DNA of 64,000 nt from Streptomyces flavotricini (GTDB taxonomy: Bacteria > Actinomycetota > Actinomycetes > Streptomycetales > Streptomycetaceae). The translations under genes and the position numbers were made by a program. The stretch spans positions 1,353,344 through 1,417,343 of the forward strand of contig NZ_JAINUL010000001.1 in NCBI RefSeq assembly GCF_020639365.1. The letters run 5' to 3'. This document shows positions 8,096 to 15,595 of this stretch, piece by piece. The notes under the pieces were generated by a model, which worked only from the letters and a program-made list of their open reading frames with translations, did not search any database and had not been told where the DNA came from. Within the stretch, counting starts at the first letter, position 1. Every line of letters begins with the position of its first letter.

Positions 8096-8833
8096 TCAGC
8101 GGATCCGGTGCACCCGCTGGCTGGTGAGTTCGTACCGTGCTCCGACGACGGCCAGCTTCCCGGCCGCGATCCGGGCGGCGAGATCGGGCTCCGACGCGAG
8201 GCGGGAGCGGACGAGGCGGACGTTCTGGGTGACCGCCGCGTCGACGCGCGCCTCCCTGCTCAGTGAGCGGTCGACGGCCGGCCGGATCTGCTCCGCCAGG
8301 TAGCGCAGGTGCCCGGGCAGCTGCTCCAGCCCCTCGGCGGCGCGGACGGCCGCGGTCACGGCCCCGCAGGACTGGTGCCCGAGGACCACCACCAGCGGGA
8401 TGGCCAGCTCCACGACCCCGAACGCGATGCTGCCGAGCACGGCGTCGTCCAGCACCTCACCGGCCGACCGTACGGTCATCAGATCGCCGAGCCCCTGGTC
8501 GAAGACCAGCTCGGGCGGGACGCGGGAGTCGACGCAGCCCAGGATGACGGCGAACGGGTGCTGTCCCCCGACCAGTGCCTGCCGTACGGTCCGCGTGGCG
8601 TCGGGATGCCGCTCGTGGTAGGTCCGCCAGCGGACGTTGCCGGCCGACAGCGCGCGCAGCGCCGCCTCGGGCGTACCGGGCCGCGGACCGTGCAGGCCGG
8701 TGCGGGAGCCGCCGCCGGTGGGGCCGCCGGCGGCCGCCAGCGCGGCGCCCAGCCCCACGGTGAGGGCGCCCCGTACCAGGCGACGCCGCCCGGGAGTCCC
8801 GTCGGCCCGGTGCTGCTCGGCAAGGACGCTCAT
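8096..8833 (-). CDS. Beta-class carbonic anhydrase, Tat-exported
   Basis: A 245-residue beta-carbonic anhydrase that interconverts CO2 and bicarbonate. Zinc ligands are visible: Cys and Asp in ILGCVDSRVPPE, and His and Cys in VLGHQSCGAV. The N-terminus (about 35 residues) holds RRRLVRGALTVGLGAALAAAG, a twin-arginine signal with a hydrophobic core, so the enzyme should act outside the membrane. That is a known but minority arrangement for the beta class. The mature domain starts at about residue 55 (PEAALRALSAGNVRW). No clear Shine-Dalgarno precedes ATG 8833. The neighbours are unrelated, and a monocistronic gene is likely. Confidence 0.9.
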   Translation of the reverse strand: MSVLAEQHRADGTPGRRRLVRGALTVGLGAALAAAGGPTGGGSRTGLHGPRPGTPEAALRALSAGNVRWRTYHERHPDATRTVRQALVGGQHPFAVILGCVDSRVPPELVFDQGLGDLMTVRSAGEVLDDAVLGSIAFGVVELAIPLVVVLGHQSCGAVTAAVRAAEGLEQLPGHLRYLAEQIRPAVDRSLSREARVDAAVTQNVRLVRSRLASEPDLAARIAAGKLAVVGARYELTSQRVHRIR

Positions 8834-8957
8834 GCGGGCCCAAGCTAGGCCCCGCGGGACCGGGGAGGCGGAGGCGGGCCCGCGCTTGGGGAACTCTTGG
8901 GCAAATGCCGGGACCGGCGTGGCGGTCGGGCACGGGATCGGACGGTTCGGTTCCGGT

Positions 8958-10160
8958 TCAGCGGCCGGTGCCGGACGTGTCCTGGCCCTGGTCGAAGTAG
9001 GCCGCCAGGGCAGGATCGAGCGGCGGCACCCTTCGGGGCGTTCCGCCGTCGCGCAGGGACTCCGTCGCCATGCAGCCCACCGCGACCGCCATCCGGGCGG
9101 CGACCGGCGAGGTGTCCGTCGCGCCCCCGTGGCGTACGAAGCGCAGGAATTCGTCGATCAGCAGCGGGTCGGCGCCGCCGTGCCCGCCCGCGCCCTCCCC
9201 GTCGGGGACGGTGTACGAGGCGTCCGGCACGGCCCGGTATCCGGAGCGCCTCGCGTTCCAGACCCGGACCTCGGCGCCCGGGCCGTCTCCGAAGTTCTCC
9301 AGGCGGCCGGCGTCGCCGATGACGGTGTAGTTGCGCCAGTAGTCGGGGGTGAAGTGGCACTGCTGATAGGCGGCCAGCACTCCGCCCGCGAGGCGGAGGT
9401 TGAGCAGCGAGACGTCCTCGACGTCGATGACCGGGTTCAGGCCGCGCTGTGTGTGCGGCGGCCAGTGGCCGTCCTGCGTGTACCAGTCGTCGCCCTTGGG
9501 CTCGCCGGGGGCGCGCCGGTGCGGATTGTCCCCGTAGACCATGAGGTCGCCCATCGCCTGGACTTCGTCGGTGTAGGAGCCGGCCAGCCAGTGCAGCACG
9601 TCGATGTCGTGCGCGGCCTTCTGGAGCAGCAGGCCGGTGGTGTGGCGGCGCTCGGCGTGCCAGTCCTTGAAGTACCAGTCGCCGCCGTAGCCGACGAAGT
9701 GCCGTACCCAGACCGTCCGGACCCGGCCGACCGCACCGGCCGCGATCAGCTCGCGCATCATCCGTACGACGGGCATGTGCCGCATGTTGTGCCCGACGTA
9801 CAGACGGGTGCCGCTCGCGTGGGCGGTGCGCAGGATGTCGTCGCAGCGGTCGACGGTGATGGCGAGGGGCTTCTCGACGAAGACGGGCTTGTGGGCCAGG
9901 AGCGTACGGCAGGCCAGGTCGGCGTGGGTGTGGTCGGGGGTCAGGACGAGGACGGCGTCGACGTCCGGGTCCTCGATCACGGCTGCCGGATCGGGGGTGA
10001 CGTACGCGCCGGGAAAGACCGCGGCGGCGTCCGCCCGGGCCCGCGGGTCGGGATCCGCGACGGCGGTGACGCCCGCGCCGCGGCCGGGCCGGTGTGCCGT
10101 ACGCGCGATGCTGCCGCGCAGCCCGTATCCGAGGACGCCGATGCGAAGGTCGGTGGTCAT
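8958..10160 (-). CDS. Gfo/Idh/MocA family NAD(P)-dependent oxidoreductase
   Basis: A 400-residue cytoplasmic dehydrogenase. The N-terminal Rossmann fold has RIGVLGYGLRGSIARTAH. The EKPLAITVDRCDDI segment follows, carrying the family's E-K-P motif with the catalytic Lys. The C-terminal alpha/beta domain includes AAHDIDVLHWLAGS, with the conserved Asp and His region. Members oxidise or isomerise sugars, inositols and related compounds. The substrate here is unknown; the protein is long for the family (usual length 330-390) and has a loop of about 30 residues rich in Pro and Trp before LNPVIDVEDVSLLNLRLAGG. ATG 10160 follows AAAGGAC. The gene stands alone. Confidence 0.85.
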   Translation of the reverse strand: MTTDLRIGVLGYGLRGSIARTAHRPGRGAGVTAVADPDPRARADAAAVFPGAYVTPDPAAVIEDPDVDAVLVLTPDHTHADLACRTLLAHKPVFVEKPLAITVDRCDDILRTAHASGTRLYVGHNMRHMPVVRMMRELIAAGAVGRVRTVWVRHFVGYGGDWYFKDWHAERRHTTGLLLQKAAHDIDVLHWLAGSYTDEVQAMGDLMVYGDNPHRRAPGEPKGDDWYTQDGHWPPHTQRGLNPVIDVEDVSLLNLRLAGGVLAAYQQCHFTPDYWRNYTVIGDAGRLENFGDGPGAEVRVWNARRSGYRAVPDASYTVPDGEGAGGHGGADPLLIDEFLRFVRHGGATDTSPVAARMAVAVGCMATESLRDGGTPRRVPPLDPALAAYFDQGQDTSGTGR

Positions 10161-10282
10161 GGCCGGGTCCTTTCCCGGCGGCGCCGCGTTCATCCGCCCG
10201 GCCGAGCACCGGATGCCGCCCGCGCCGGGCCGGGGCAGGCTGTGGGCAAGGCAGTCACCACCGCACAGACGAGGACCGCGCC

Positions 10283-10633
10283 ATGTCCCACAGCCGGCGT
10301 ATCGGCGTCATCACCGCGGCCGCAGCACTGCTGCTGACCGCCACCGCCTGCTCGGGCCTGGGCCGGAGCACCGTCGGCATGCTGACGTTCCGCGGCCACG
10401 ACTCGCCGGTGGAGCTGAGCTACTCGAACACCTCGGTGAACGGATGCCAGAAGATCGCCCTCCCGAAGGGCGCCACCCACGTGGAGAACAACACCCTCGT
10501 CGACGTCGTGCTGTACCGGACGGCGGACTGCAGCACGCCCTTGGGGAACGACGGCATCTACGTCGCCACCACGCTCTCGAACGTCACGGCCCCGGTCAGC
10601 CTCCCCTGGCGCAGCTTCAGCGTCATCCACTGA
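10283..10633 (+). CDS. Small secreted lipoprotein, unknown function
   Basis: A 116-residue protein with a type II signal peptide: a positive N-terminus (MSHSRR), a hydrophobic core and lipobox TATAC at about residues 21-25, so Cys 25 would be lipidated. The mature part (about 90 residues) has four short beta-like segments and two further Cys residues (NGCQKIAL and TADCSTPL) that could pair. GAGGA lies 9 bases before the ATG. I recognise no domain; it resembles small beta-rich secreted proteins common in Streptomyces. It ends directly beside IS5-like debris. Confidence 0.65.
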   Translation: MSHSRRIGVITAAAALLLTATACSGLGRSTVGMLTFRGHDSPVELSYSNTSVNGCQKIALPKGATHVENNTLVDVVLYRTADCSTPLGNDGIYVATTLSNVTAPVSLPWRSFSVIH

Positions 10634-10639
10634 CACCGG

Positions 10640-10860
10640 AGGCCGGGCGCCCGCCGACAGGAACGCCGCGGCCACGGCGGTCGTGGCCACGAGGGCGGTT
10701 CTGGTCGTGGGGACGGTGCGCCGATGACGCATGTCGAGCACGCGGTAGCCGGCGAGCCAGACCATGGTCGTTCTATGGTCCAGCGGTGGCGTCCGAGCCG
10801 CTTCGAGGACTCGATTCCCCTGCGGGCGATGCGGTGGCGGATGCGGCGCTGGCGCAACCT
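10640..10860 (-). pseudogene. IS5-family transposase remnant (C-terminal part)
   Basis: Reading leftward, one frame gives HRIARRGIESSKRLGRHRWTIER, the conserved end of the DDE domain of IS5-family transposases. After a frame change it continues as TMVWLAGYRVLDMRHRR, the usual helical tail. No start, no N-terminal domain and no inverted repeats were found, so this is a degraded stub. A copy of the same block occurs in the element at 13723-14353. Bases 10861-11017 show nothing further. Confidence 0.7.
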
Positions 10861-11017
10861 CGCGGGCGCACCTTGTGGTGCTGCCGTACATCCTCGCCCG
10901 GGCCGCGACCGGCAGTCAGGCCGGAGGCGGACCGGGCCGCGGCCGGTACTCGGCACCTCGGTGCAGGATGACTTCCGATGGCTCGCCACGGTGGTCATGG
11001 ACGGAGCGCGGGCCCGG

Positions 11018-11902
11018 TCAGAACACGTCGGTGGTCCACAGGACGTGCATATCCCATGCGATGTCCAGGGATTCCTTCGCTCCCTGATACCACGCACGTT
11101 GCGCGGTGTCGTCCGGCACCGTGCGAAGGGCCGCGAGCACATCGGCCGGCATCCATGCTCCACCCCAGTGGCCCAGCCAGGTCCCCGGCGTCTCGGCGGG
11201 TTCCGGGGTTCGCGGTATGGAGTAGCCCTCGCTCCGGAGAATCTCCAGAGCGGTATCCCGTTGATTCCTCATCAGATGCTTCGGGGAGAAGATCCCGTAG
11301 GCGTCCAGACTGATTCTGTTCCCGTTCAGGTAGGCCTCCCATGCCGCCTCCGCCGTGGGCTGATCCCGCCAATCGACCACGGGGATCTCCACGGAGGGCC
11401 GCGCCGCCCACGGGCCGCCGGTACTCGCGCGCACCTCCTGCGGTGCGGATCCCACCACGACGAATGCGAGCTCGTGGCGCGGGACAGGGAGCTCGATGCT
11501 CTGTCCCGTCCCGCTGTCCCAGCTGGTCGTCATTCCCGCCGCGATCCGGACGATGTACTCGCCATCGTCAAGCCCCACATGCGCGTCGAACACAGCGCCC
11601 TCGGGTATCTCGGCCGGCACGCCGTCACAGTTGAAGAACCTCCGGATCGGAGGGCCCCCCGTCGCGGAAACGATCTCGAAGTCGTAGTTGTCCGGGCTGC
11701 CCAGGTCGCGGCCGAGTGCGTAGGACGAAACCCGACGGGCAATACCGTCCTTCACCACGTACGTCTTCCGGACCAGACCGCAGGTGATGAACTTGCGACC
11801 CTCAGACGTAGGAACTCTCACCTCCAAGCGCGTCTGCATCAGGTGCAGGCCGTCCTGAGACACCGTCTCCCCCCAGTCGGTGCGGATCTCCCCGTTGGTC
11901 AT
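11018..11902 (-). CDS. Hypothetical protein, 294 aa
   Basis: A soluble 294-residue protein without signal peptide or membrane segment. I do not recognise the family. The first two thirds look beta-rich (LEVRVPTSEGRKFITCGLVR, YDFEIVSATGGPPIRRFFN, GEYIVRIAAGM); the last third is helical and Trp-rich (AAWEAYLNGNRISLDAYGIF, TWLGHWGGAW, AWDMHVLW). ATG 11902 follows GGGAGA by 6 bases, and codon use is consistent with real coding. It sits in a stretch of lower GC than the rest of the window, between IS5 debris and a 2OG-Fe(II) oxygenase in the same orientation, so it may be acquired DNA. The gap to the oxygenase (11903-12049) shows no gene. Confidence 0.6.
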   Translation of the reverse strand: MTNGEIRTDWGETVSQDGLHLMQTRLEVRVPTSEGRKFITCGLVRKTYVVKDGIARRVSSYALGRDLGSPDNYDFEIVSATGGPPIRRFFNCDGVPAEIPEGAVFDAHVGLDDGEYIVRIAAGMTTSWDSGTGQSIELPVPRHELAFVVVGSAPQEVRASTGGPWAARPSVEIPVVDWRDQPTAEAAWEAYLNGNRISLDAYGIFSPKHLMRNQRDTALEILRSEGYSIPRTPEPAETPGTWLGHWGGAWMPADVLAALRTVPDDTAQRAWYQGAKESLDIAWDMHVLWTTDVF

Positions 11903-12049
11903 GCTGCTCTCCCTGCCGTTCGGTGCGAGTGGATTCGATGCCCGGACGCGGGCAGGGCCCGATGCCGCCCGGTCCGGAGCTGGGCGATCACGGCGTGCCG
12001 GACGTCGGTCTCCGGGGTGAGGACAACGCGACGGTGGCCTTGCCGCTAC

Positions 12050-12793
12050 TCAAGGCACATCTACGGGCTCGTAGAGCACGTCGGTTCTGAGTATTGTTTT
12101 CGTACCCTCAAGAAGCGGGGCCGAGTCGTGAAGTGTCCGATGCCAGAAGAGGAGCGCATCGCCCGGTTCGGGGTGGTGGGCACTCAATATTTCCTCAGGC
12201 TTCGCGAGCCGCGGCCAGTCAGAGAAGTCACGTTGCGCAAAGGGGAGATCGTTCTGCTTATCGGCGATGAACCGCGTTTCTCCGCCCACGGCCTCATACG
12301 ACAGGTAGACGACGACCGTCAGGAGAGTGCGCCTTCCGTCGGGAGCGAAATAGGGTGAATCGTAGTGCGGGACAATGAATCCGCCGTGTTCGTACGTGAT
12401 GAAGCGCATACGCGGATTGACGGCCGTCGGCCTCCAGGGCCTTCCGTCCGAATCCGTCGGATCGCCCGATCCCACTTCAAGCGATAGAAGCGTCCGCAGC
12501 CTGCGGTAGAATTCAGCCGCCAGGAATGTGGATTCGGCCGTGGCGCGGAAATGAGCGACCGGATCTCCCTCGGCGTAGTTGGCGGCAATGCCGTCTCGGC
12601 CCACCGGGGCAAATCGCTGGGCGGCCAGTTCGGTCGCGAATGCCTCCACTTCGGCCGGAGTGAGGAAATGGCGAATCACCTTGGCGTTGGTCTTTGGGAT
12701 CTCCAACTCGATCGGGGTCCATGAGTCATCGGCAGATATTCGGCTCAGCGTTTCTTCGGAGAGCTCAAAGGGATTTACCGGCATTTCGAACAT
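12050..12793 (-). CDS. 2-oxoglutarate/Fe(II)-dependent oxygenase (prolyl-4-hydroxylase-like)
   Basis: A 247-residue enzyme with the double-stranded beta-helix motifs of the P4H/2OG-Fe(II) superfamily: HYDSPYF (the HxD pair, about residues 152-158), a distal His in WHRTLHDSAPLLEG, and an Arg in KTILRTDVLYEP that would bind the 2-oxoglutarate carboxylate. Such enzymes hydroxylate amino acids, peptides or small molecules. ATG 12793 is preferred over GTG 12799 because GGAGAAG lies about 7 bases upstream. GC content is visibly lower than in the surrounding genes. The upstream and downstream DNA is IS-rich, which suggests acquisition. No natural-product core enzyme is adjacent, so the substrate is unknown. 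Confidence 0.8.
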   Translation of the reverse strand: MFEMPVNPFELSEETLSRISADDSWTPIELEIPKTNAKVIRHFLTPAEVEAFATELAAQRFAPVGRDGIAANYAEGDPVAHFRATAESTFLAAEFYRRLRTLLSLEVGSGDPTDSDGRPWRPTAVNPRMRFITYEHGGFIVPHYDSPYFAPDGRRTLLTVVVYLSYEAVGGETRFIADKQNDLPFAQRDFSDWPRLAKPEEILSAHHPEPGDALLFWHRTLHDSAPLLEGTKTILRTDVLYEPVDVP

Positions 12794-13262
12794 GATCACT
12801 TCTCCGTGCTGAGGCCGTCGTCGATCTCAACGTGGTCGTGGGCCCCACCGCCCGGAACGGCCGCGGGCAGCGCATCGAGGTGGGCGGCGGGACCGCGGGC
12901 CACGTACTTGTGCGCTTCGAGTCCGTGGAGGGACTCGAAGCCCCTGGAGTCAATGCCTGCGGGGAGGGGGCCACTGGGCGGTTATCGTCACGATGACGAT
13001 ATTAGGCCGGGGTGAGCCCACAAAGCAAGCGGGACGACCCAACGCGGCGGAAAGGGCCGGGAGACGGGGCGGGGACCGGCTCAGGGGACTACCGAGGCGA
13101 GGTAGTCCCACGCGGCGCTGGGCCGCTCCGTACCGGAGCGGCTGACGCCATCGAGGGCGTCGACCTTGCCGGGCACCGACCAGGTGCGAGTTCCCTCAGC
13201 GGGCGCCCTTCGCGCGCTGGGGTCGTAATGCCCGCAGGGGCACGGGAGTTGGAGGGGCCGGC
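12794..13262. other. Gene-poor segment with gene debris
   Basis: No complete gene is convincing in these 469 bases. A plus-strand frame open from 12796 to 12996 translates to a plausible fold fragment (RGQRIEVGGGTAGHVLVRFE) but has only an internal GTG. On the minus strand, a frame ending at 13081 finishes with RPSAAWDYLASVVP, which could be the tail of a lost gene. A 17-bp inverted repeat lies at 12984-13000. I read the segment as remnants left by rearrangement. Confidence 0.4.
12984..13000. promoter_or_regulatory. 17-bp inverted repeat (candidate operator)
   Basis: ATCGTCA-CGA-TGACGAT is a perfect inverted repeat with a 3-base centre, between the 2OG oxygenase and the gene at 13263. An AT-rich ATATTAGG follows directly and could form part of a promoter. 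No adjacent regulator gene is present, so a regulatory role is only a guess. Confidence 0.35.
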
Positions 13263-13739
13263 ATGCTGGACGAGTTGGCATTGGCGGCAGCGGCGGCGGG
13301 CGGATCCGCAGTGGAACAGGCGGCGGGGACTGACGTGTGGAACGGTTTTCGGGGCCGGGTCGCCGAGTGGTTCGGGCGTAGGGACGCGGTGCGGGAGAGC
13401 CGTGAGCTGGAGCGGCTGGACCGCAGTGCGTCCGAACTGACGACGGCCGGCCAGGACGAGGTGGAGCGGCTCCGGGTGCGGCAGGAGGCCGTCCGGCAGA
13501 GCCGGGTCAAAACCCTGCTGGAGGACCTGGACCGGGTAGAGCGCGACCAGTCGGTGGCGGAGCTCAGCGAACTCCTGGCCCAGGCCCGCCCACAGCCCGG
13601 CCCCGCGGACGCCGGCCCCGCCGAAGAGTCCGGCAACACGTTCAACGACCCTGCCGCCTTCCAGATCGGCGGCGAGCAGCACGTCCGCTTCACTTCCGGC
13701 TCCCAACCCAACCTCCTTAGAAGCCATCTCATCTGGTGA
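13263..13739 (+). pseudogene. Hypothetical gene truncated by an IS5-family insertion
   Basis: A strong ribosome site (GGAGGGG, 5 bases before ATG 13263) starts a 158-residue product. Residues 1-25 are Ala-rich; 30-110 form a charged, probably coiled-coil helix (RESRELERLDRSASEL, EVERLRVRQEAVRQSRVKTL); then follow a Pro-rich linker and GNTFNDPAAFQIGGEQHVRF. A 'NTF..PAAFQ(I/V)G' motif recurs in actinomycete proteins whose signalling or effector region follows it. Here the last seven residues are encoded by the inverted repeat of the IS element at 13723, so any downstream domain has been cut off. Function unknown. Confidence 0.55.
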
Positions 13740-14353
13740 GTCTGCGCTAGCAGATGAGGGCTGCGGCGATGCCTGCGAACGCGAGAAAGTGCTCAGCCTC
13801 GCGTTCGTAGCGGCGGTGTAAGCGGCGGCAGCCGCGAGCCAGGACACGGTCCGTTCCACGACCCATCGGTGTCGGCCGAGCCGGTTCGACGGTTCGATTC
13901 CTTCGCGGGCTATGCGGTGCTTGATGCCGCACACTCGGCGATCAAGTGGATCTTCGACCCGAACTTGCCCCGGTCGACAGGATTCGGACCCGTCAGGTCC
14001 CCCTTTTCAGGGCCCGCATGTTCACCGAGTCGATCGCGCAGCGGGACCAGTCGAGCTCACCGCGAGCGCCGAGCTCGTCGAGGACCAGGCGGTGGAGTCT
14101 GGCCCACACCCGGGCCTTGCTCCACTCCGAGAAGCGTCGGTGAGCTGTTGCTCCCGAAGGGCCGAAGGACGTTGCAGGCAGCTGCTGCCAGGTGCAACCC
14201 GACGTGGCCACGAACACGATCGCGGCAAGCACCTCCCGATCACCGTGCCTGCGCCGCCCACCTCCCTGAGGCCGTGACGGCGCTTCAGGCACCAGCCGCT
14301 CAACAATCCCCACCATGACCGACAACCTACCCATCAAGCCCAAATGAGATGGC
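13723..14353 (-). mobile_element. Degenerate IS5-family insertion sequence
   Basis: About 631 bp bounded by imperfect inverted repeats GCCATCTCATCTGG (13723-13736) and, on the other strand, GCCATCTCATTTGG (14340-14353), 13 of 14 identical. It carries a minus-strand transposase in pieces. No obvious target-site duplication was found at the outer edges. Full-length relatives are about 850-900 bp, so roughly 250 bp are missing inside. It interrupts the gene at 13263 and lies just before a frameshifted lipoprotein gene. Confidence 0.75.
13747..14316 (-). pseudogene. IS5-family transposase, split and internally deleted
   Basis: The first reading frame (14316 to 13993) starts MVGIVERLVPEAPSRPQGGG and continues with the DUF4096-type domain (ATSGCTWQQLPATSFGPSGA, DELGARGELDWSRCAID), ending at SVNMRALKRGT. 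A slippery AAAAGGGGG before the stop would allow a -1 shift into LTGPNPVDRGKFGSKIHLIAE, the normal two-frame design of this IS group. The frame then jumps to CGIKHRIAREGIEPSNRL, so the central part of the DDE domain with its catalytic Asp is missing. A further frame change precedes the tail RGCRRLHRRYEREAEHFLAF. Nonfunctional. Confidence 0.75.
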
Positions 14354-14400
14354 CTCATGATCCCGTACCCGAGCCCAACCATCCGAGGGAAAGGCAGTTC

Positions 14401-14774
14401 ATGCAGAAGCGGAACAGGACGGGGTGCACCGCCGGTTTGCGCCTCAGGCCGGCGTGGGCTGCGGTCGTCCTTTCCGCTCTCGCGGCCCCTCCGTTCACAG
14501 GGTGCAAGTGGATCTCGAGCGTCCGATCTACTGGCCGGGCTCAGGCCAAACCAAGGTCGACGGCACGCCGATCTCGCCCACCGAACCGCCTTTCACAGCA
14601 GACGCGATGAAGCAGTTCAAGCTCGAGCTCGACCCGAACAAGCGGTATGAGACCGACATCGGCTTCGTCACCCCGAAGAGGGCAGAATTCGATGTACTTC
14701 TCGTTCCGCAGGGCGAGCAGGTCGGTGTCTGCATGGAATGCGTAGTCTCCGGCGACGTCAGCAAGCGTGACTGA
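14401..14774 (+). pseudogene. Lipoprotein gene with apparent frameshift
   Basis: From ATG 14401, preceded by GGGAAAGG, the frame encodes a signal peptide (MQKRNRTGC..., hydrophobic AAVVLSALAA) and a lipobox FTGC at about residue 35. It then turns into low-quality sequence that ends at 14610. The frame one base back carries a coherent mature protein to 14774: RPIYWPGSGQTKVDGTPI, AMKQFKLELDPNKRYETDIG, PKRAEFDVLLVPQGEQVGVC. The two parts join if one base was lost around 14505-14515. The whole would be a lipoprotein of about 124 residues of unknown role. It adjoins the IS element. Confidence 0.5.
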
Positions 14775-14790
14775 GCAGCGCCGCCAAGGC

Positions 14791-14821
14791 AGGGCCCCGG
14801 ACCGTTTCGGTCCGGGGCCCT
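14791..14821. terminator. Bidirectional terminator hairpin
   Basis: AGGGCCCCGGACC-GTTTC-GGTCCGGGGCCCT is a perfect 13-bp stem with a 5-base loop, between two converging genes (14774 and 14838). Confidence 0.8.
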
Positions 14822-14837
14822 TCCGCGTTCCGGGGCC

Positions 14838-15476
14838 TCAGGCCGGGAGGGAGTCGACGGTGGGGGCCACCGGGGCGAAGAGGTCGGCGATCGTCGTGAG
14901 GCTCGCCGCCTGGAGGGCGGCGGCGGGGATCAGGGTGCCGTCGGGCGCCGTGAGCGTGCGCGTCGCGGTGGCCTCGGCGACCACCGTCGGGCGGTAGCCC
15001 AGGTTGAAGGCGCCCTGGGCGGTGAACGTGACGCACATGTGGGTCATGAAGCCGGCGATCACCAGGTCCGGGCCGGCGCCCAGCTGCTGGAGGGTCTTCT
15101 CCAGCTCGGTGGCGTGGAAGGCGTTCGGGACCTGCTTGACCACGACCGGCTCCCCCTCGTGCGGTGCGACCTCGGCGCTGATGGCACCGATCTCGGCCCG
15201 GATGTCGTACGGGGTCCCCTCGCCGCCGTCGTTGACGACGTGGACGACCGGCGCGCCGGCGTCCCGGGCCGCGGCCAGCAGCCGGGCGCCCGCCGCCAGG
15301 GCCTCCTCGGCACCCTCCAGGGCCATCACGCCGGAGCGGTAGGTGTTCTGGAAGTCGACCATGATCAGGACGGAGTCGGCCAGGCGGGGCAGCGTTCCCG
15401 GCAGGCCGATCACGTCGCGCAGGGTGGTGGAGGGGGTGGATGCGGTGGATGCGGTGGATGCGGTGGATGCAGACAT
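14838..15476 (-). CDS. Isochorismatase-family cysteine hydrolase
   Basis: A 212-residue cysteine hydrolase. The catalytic triad of the family is visible: Asp in VLIMVDFQNTYRSG, Lys in VVKQVPNAFHAT and Cys in VIAGFMTHMCVTFTAQGAFN. Relatives hydrolyse isochorismate, nicotinamide, N-carbamoylsarcosine or other amides, and the exact substrate is not decidable here. The N-terminus MSASTASTASTASTPSTT is a low-complexity tail encoded by a 9-bp tandem repeat. AAGGA stands 8 bases before ATG 15476. It lies downstream of and in the same direction as a GlxA-type AraC regulator (gap 119 bp), a common pairing that suggests that regulator controls it. Confidence 0.85.
   Translation of the reverse strand: MSASTASTASTASTPSTTLRDVIGLPGTLPRLADSVLIMVDFQNTYRSGVMALEGAEEALAAGARLLAAARDAGAPVVHVVNDGGEGTPYDIRAEIGAISAEVAPHEGEPVVVKQVPNAFHATELEKTLQQLGAGPDLVIAGFMTHMCVTFTAQGAFNLGYRPTVVAEATATRTLTAPDGTLIPAAALQAASLTTIADLFAPVAPTVDSLPA
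15435..15470. repeat. Four perfect 9-bp tandem repeats (GGTGGATGC)
   Basis: Four head-to-tail GGTGGATGC units lie inside the 5' end of the isochorismatase-like gene and encode Ala-Ser-Thr on the minus strand. As a 9-bp unit, copy-number change would keep the frame and only lengthen or shorten the N-terminal tail. Confidence 0.9.
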
Positions 15477-15595
15477 GGCGGATCGTCCTTCTGTGGGAAA
15501 CGGGCACGGCGAAGCCGCGCGCCGGCGCGCTGTCGCGCCGGGCGGTCGGTGAGTCGAGACGGTCGGTGGGCCGGGACGGTCGCCGGCCGAGACGG

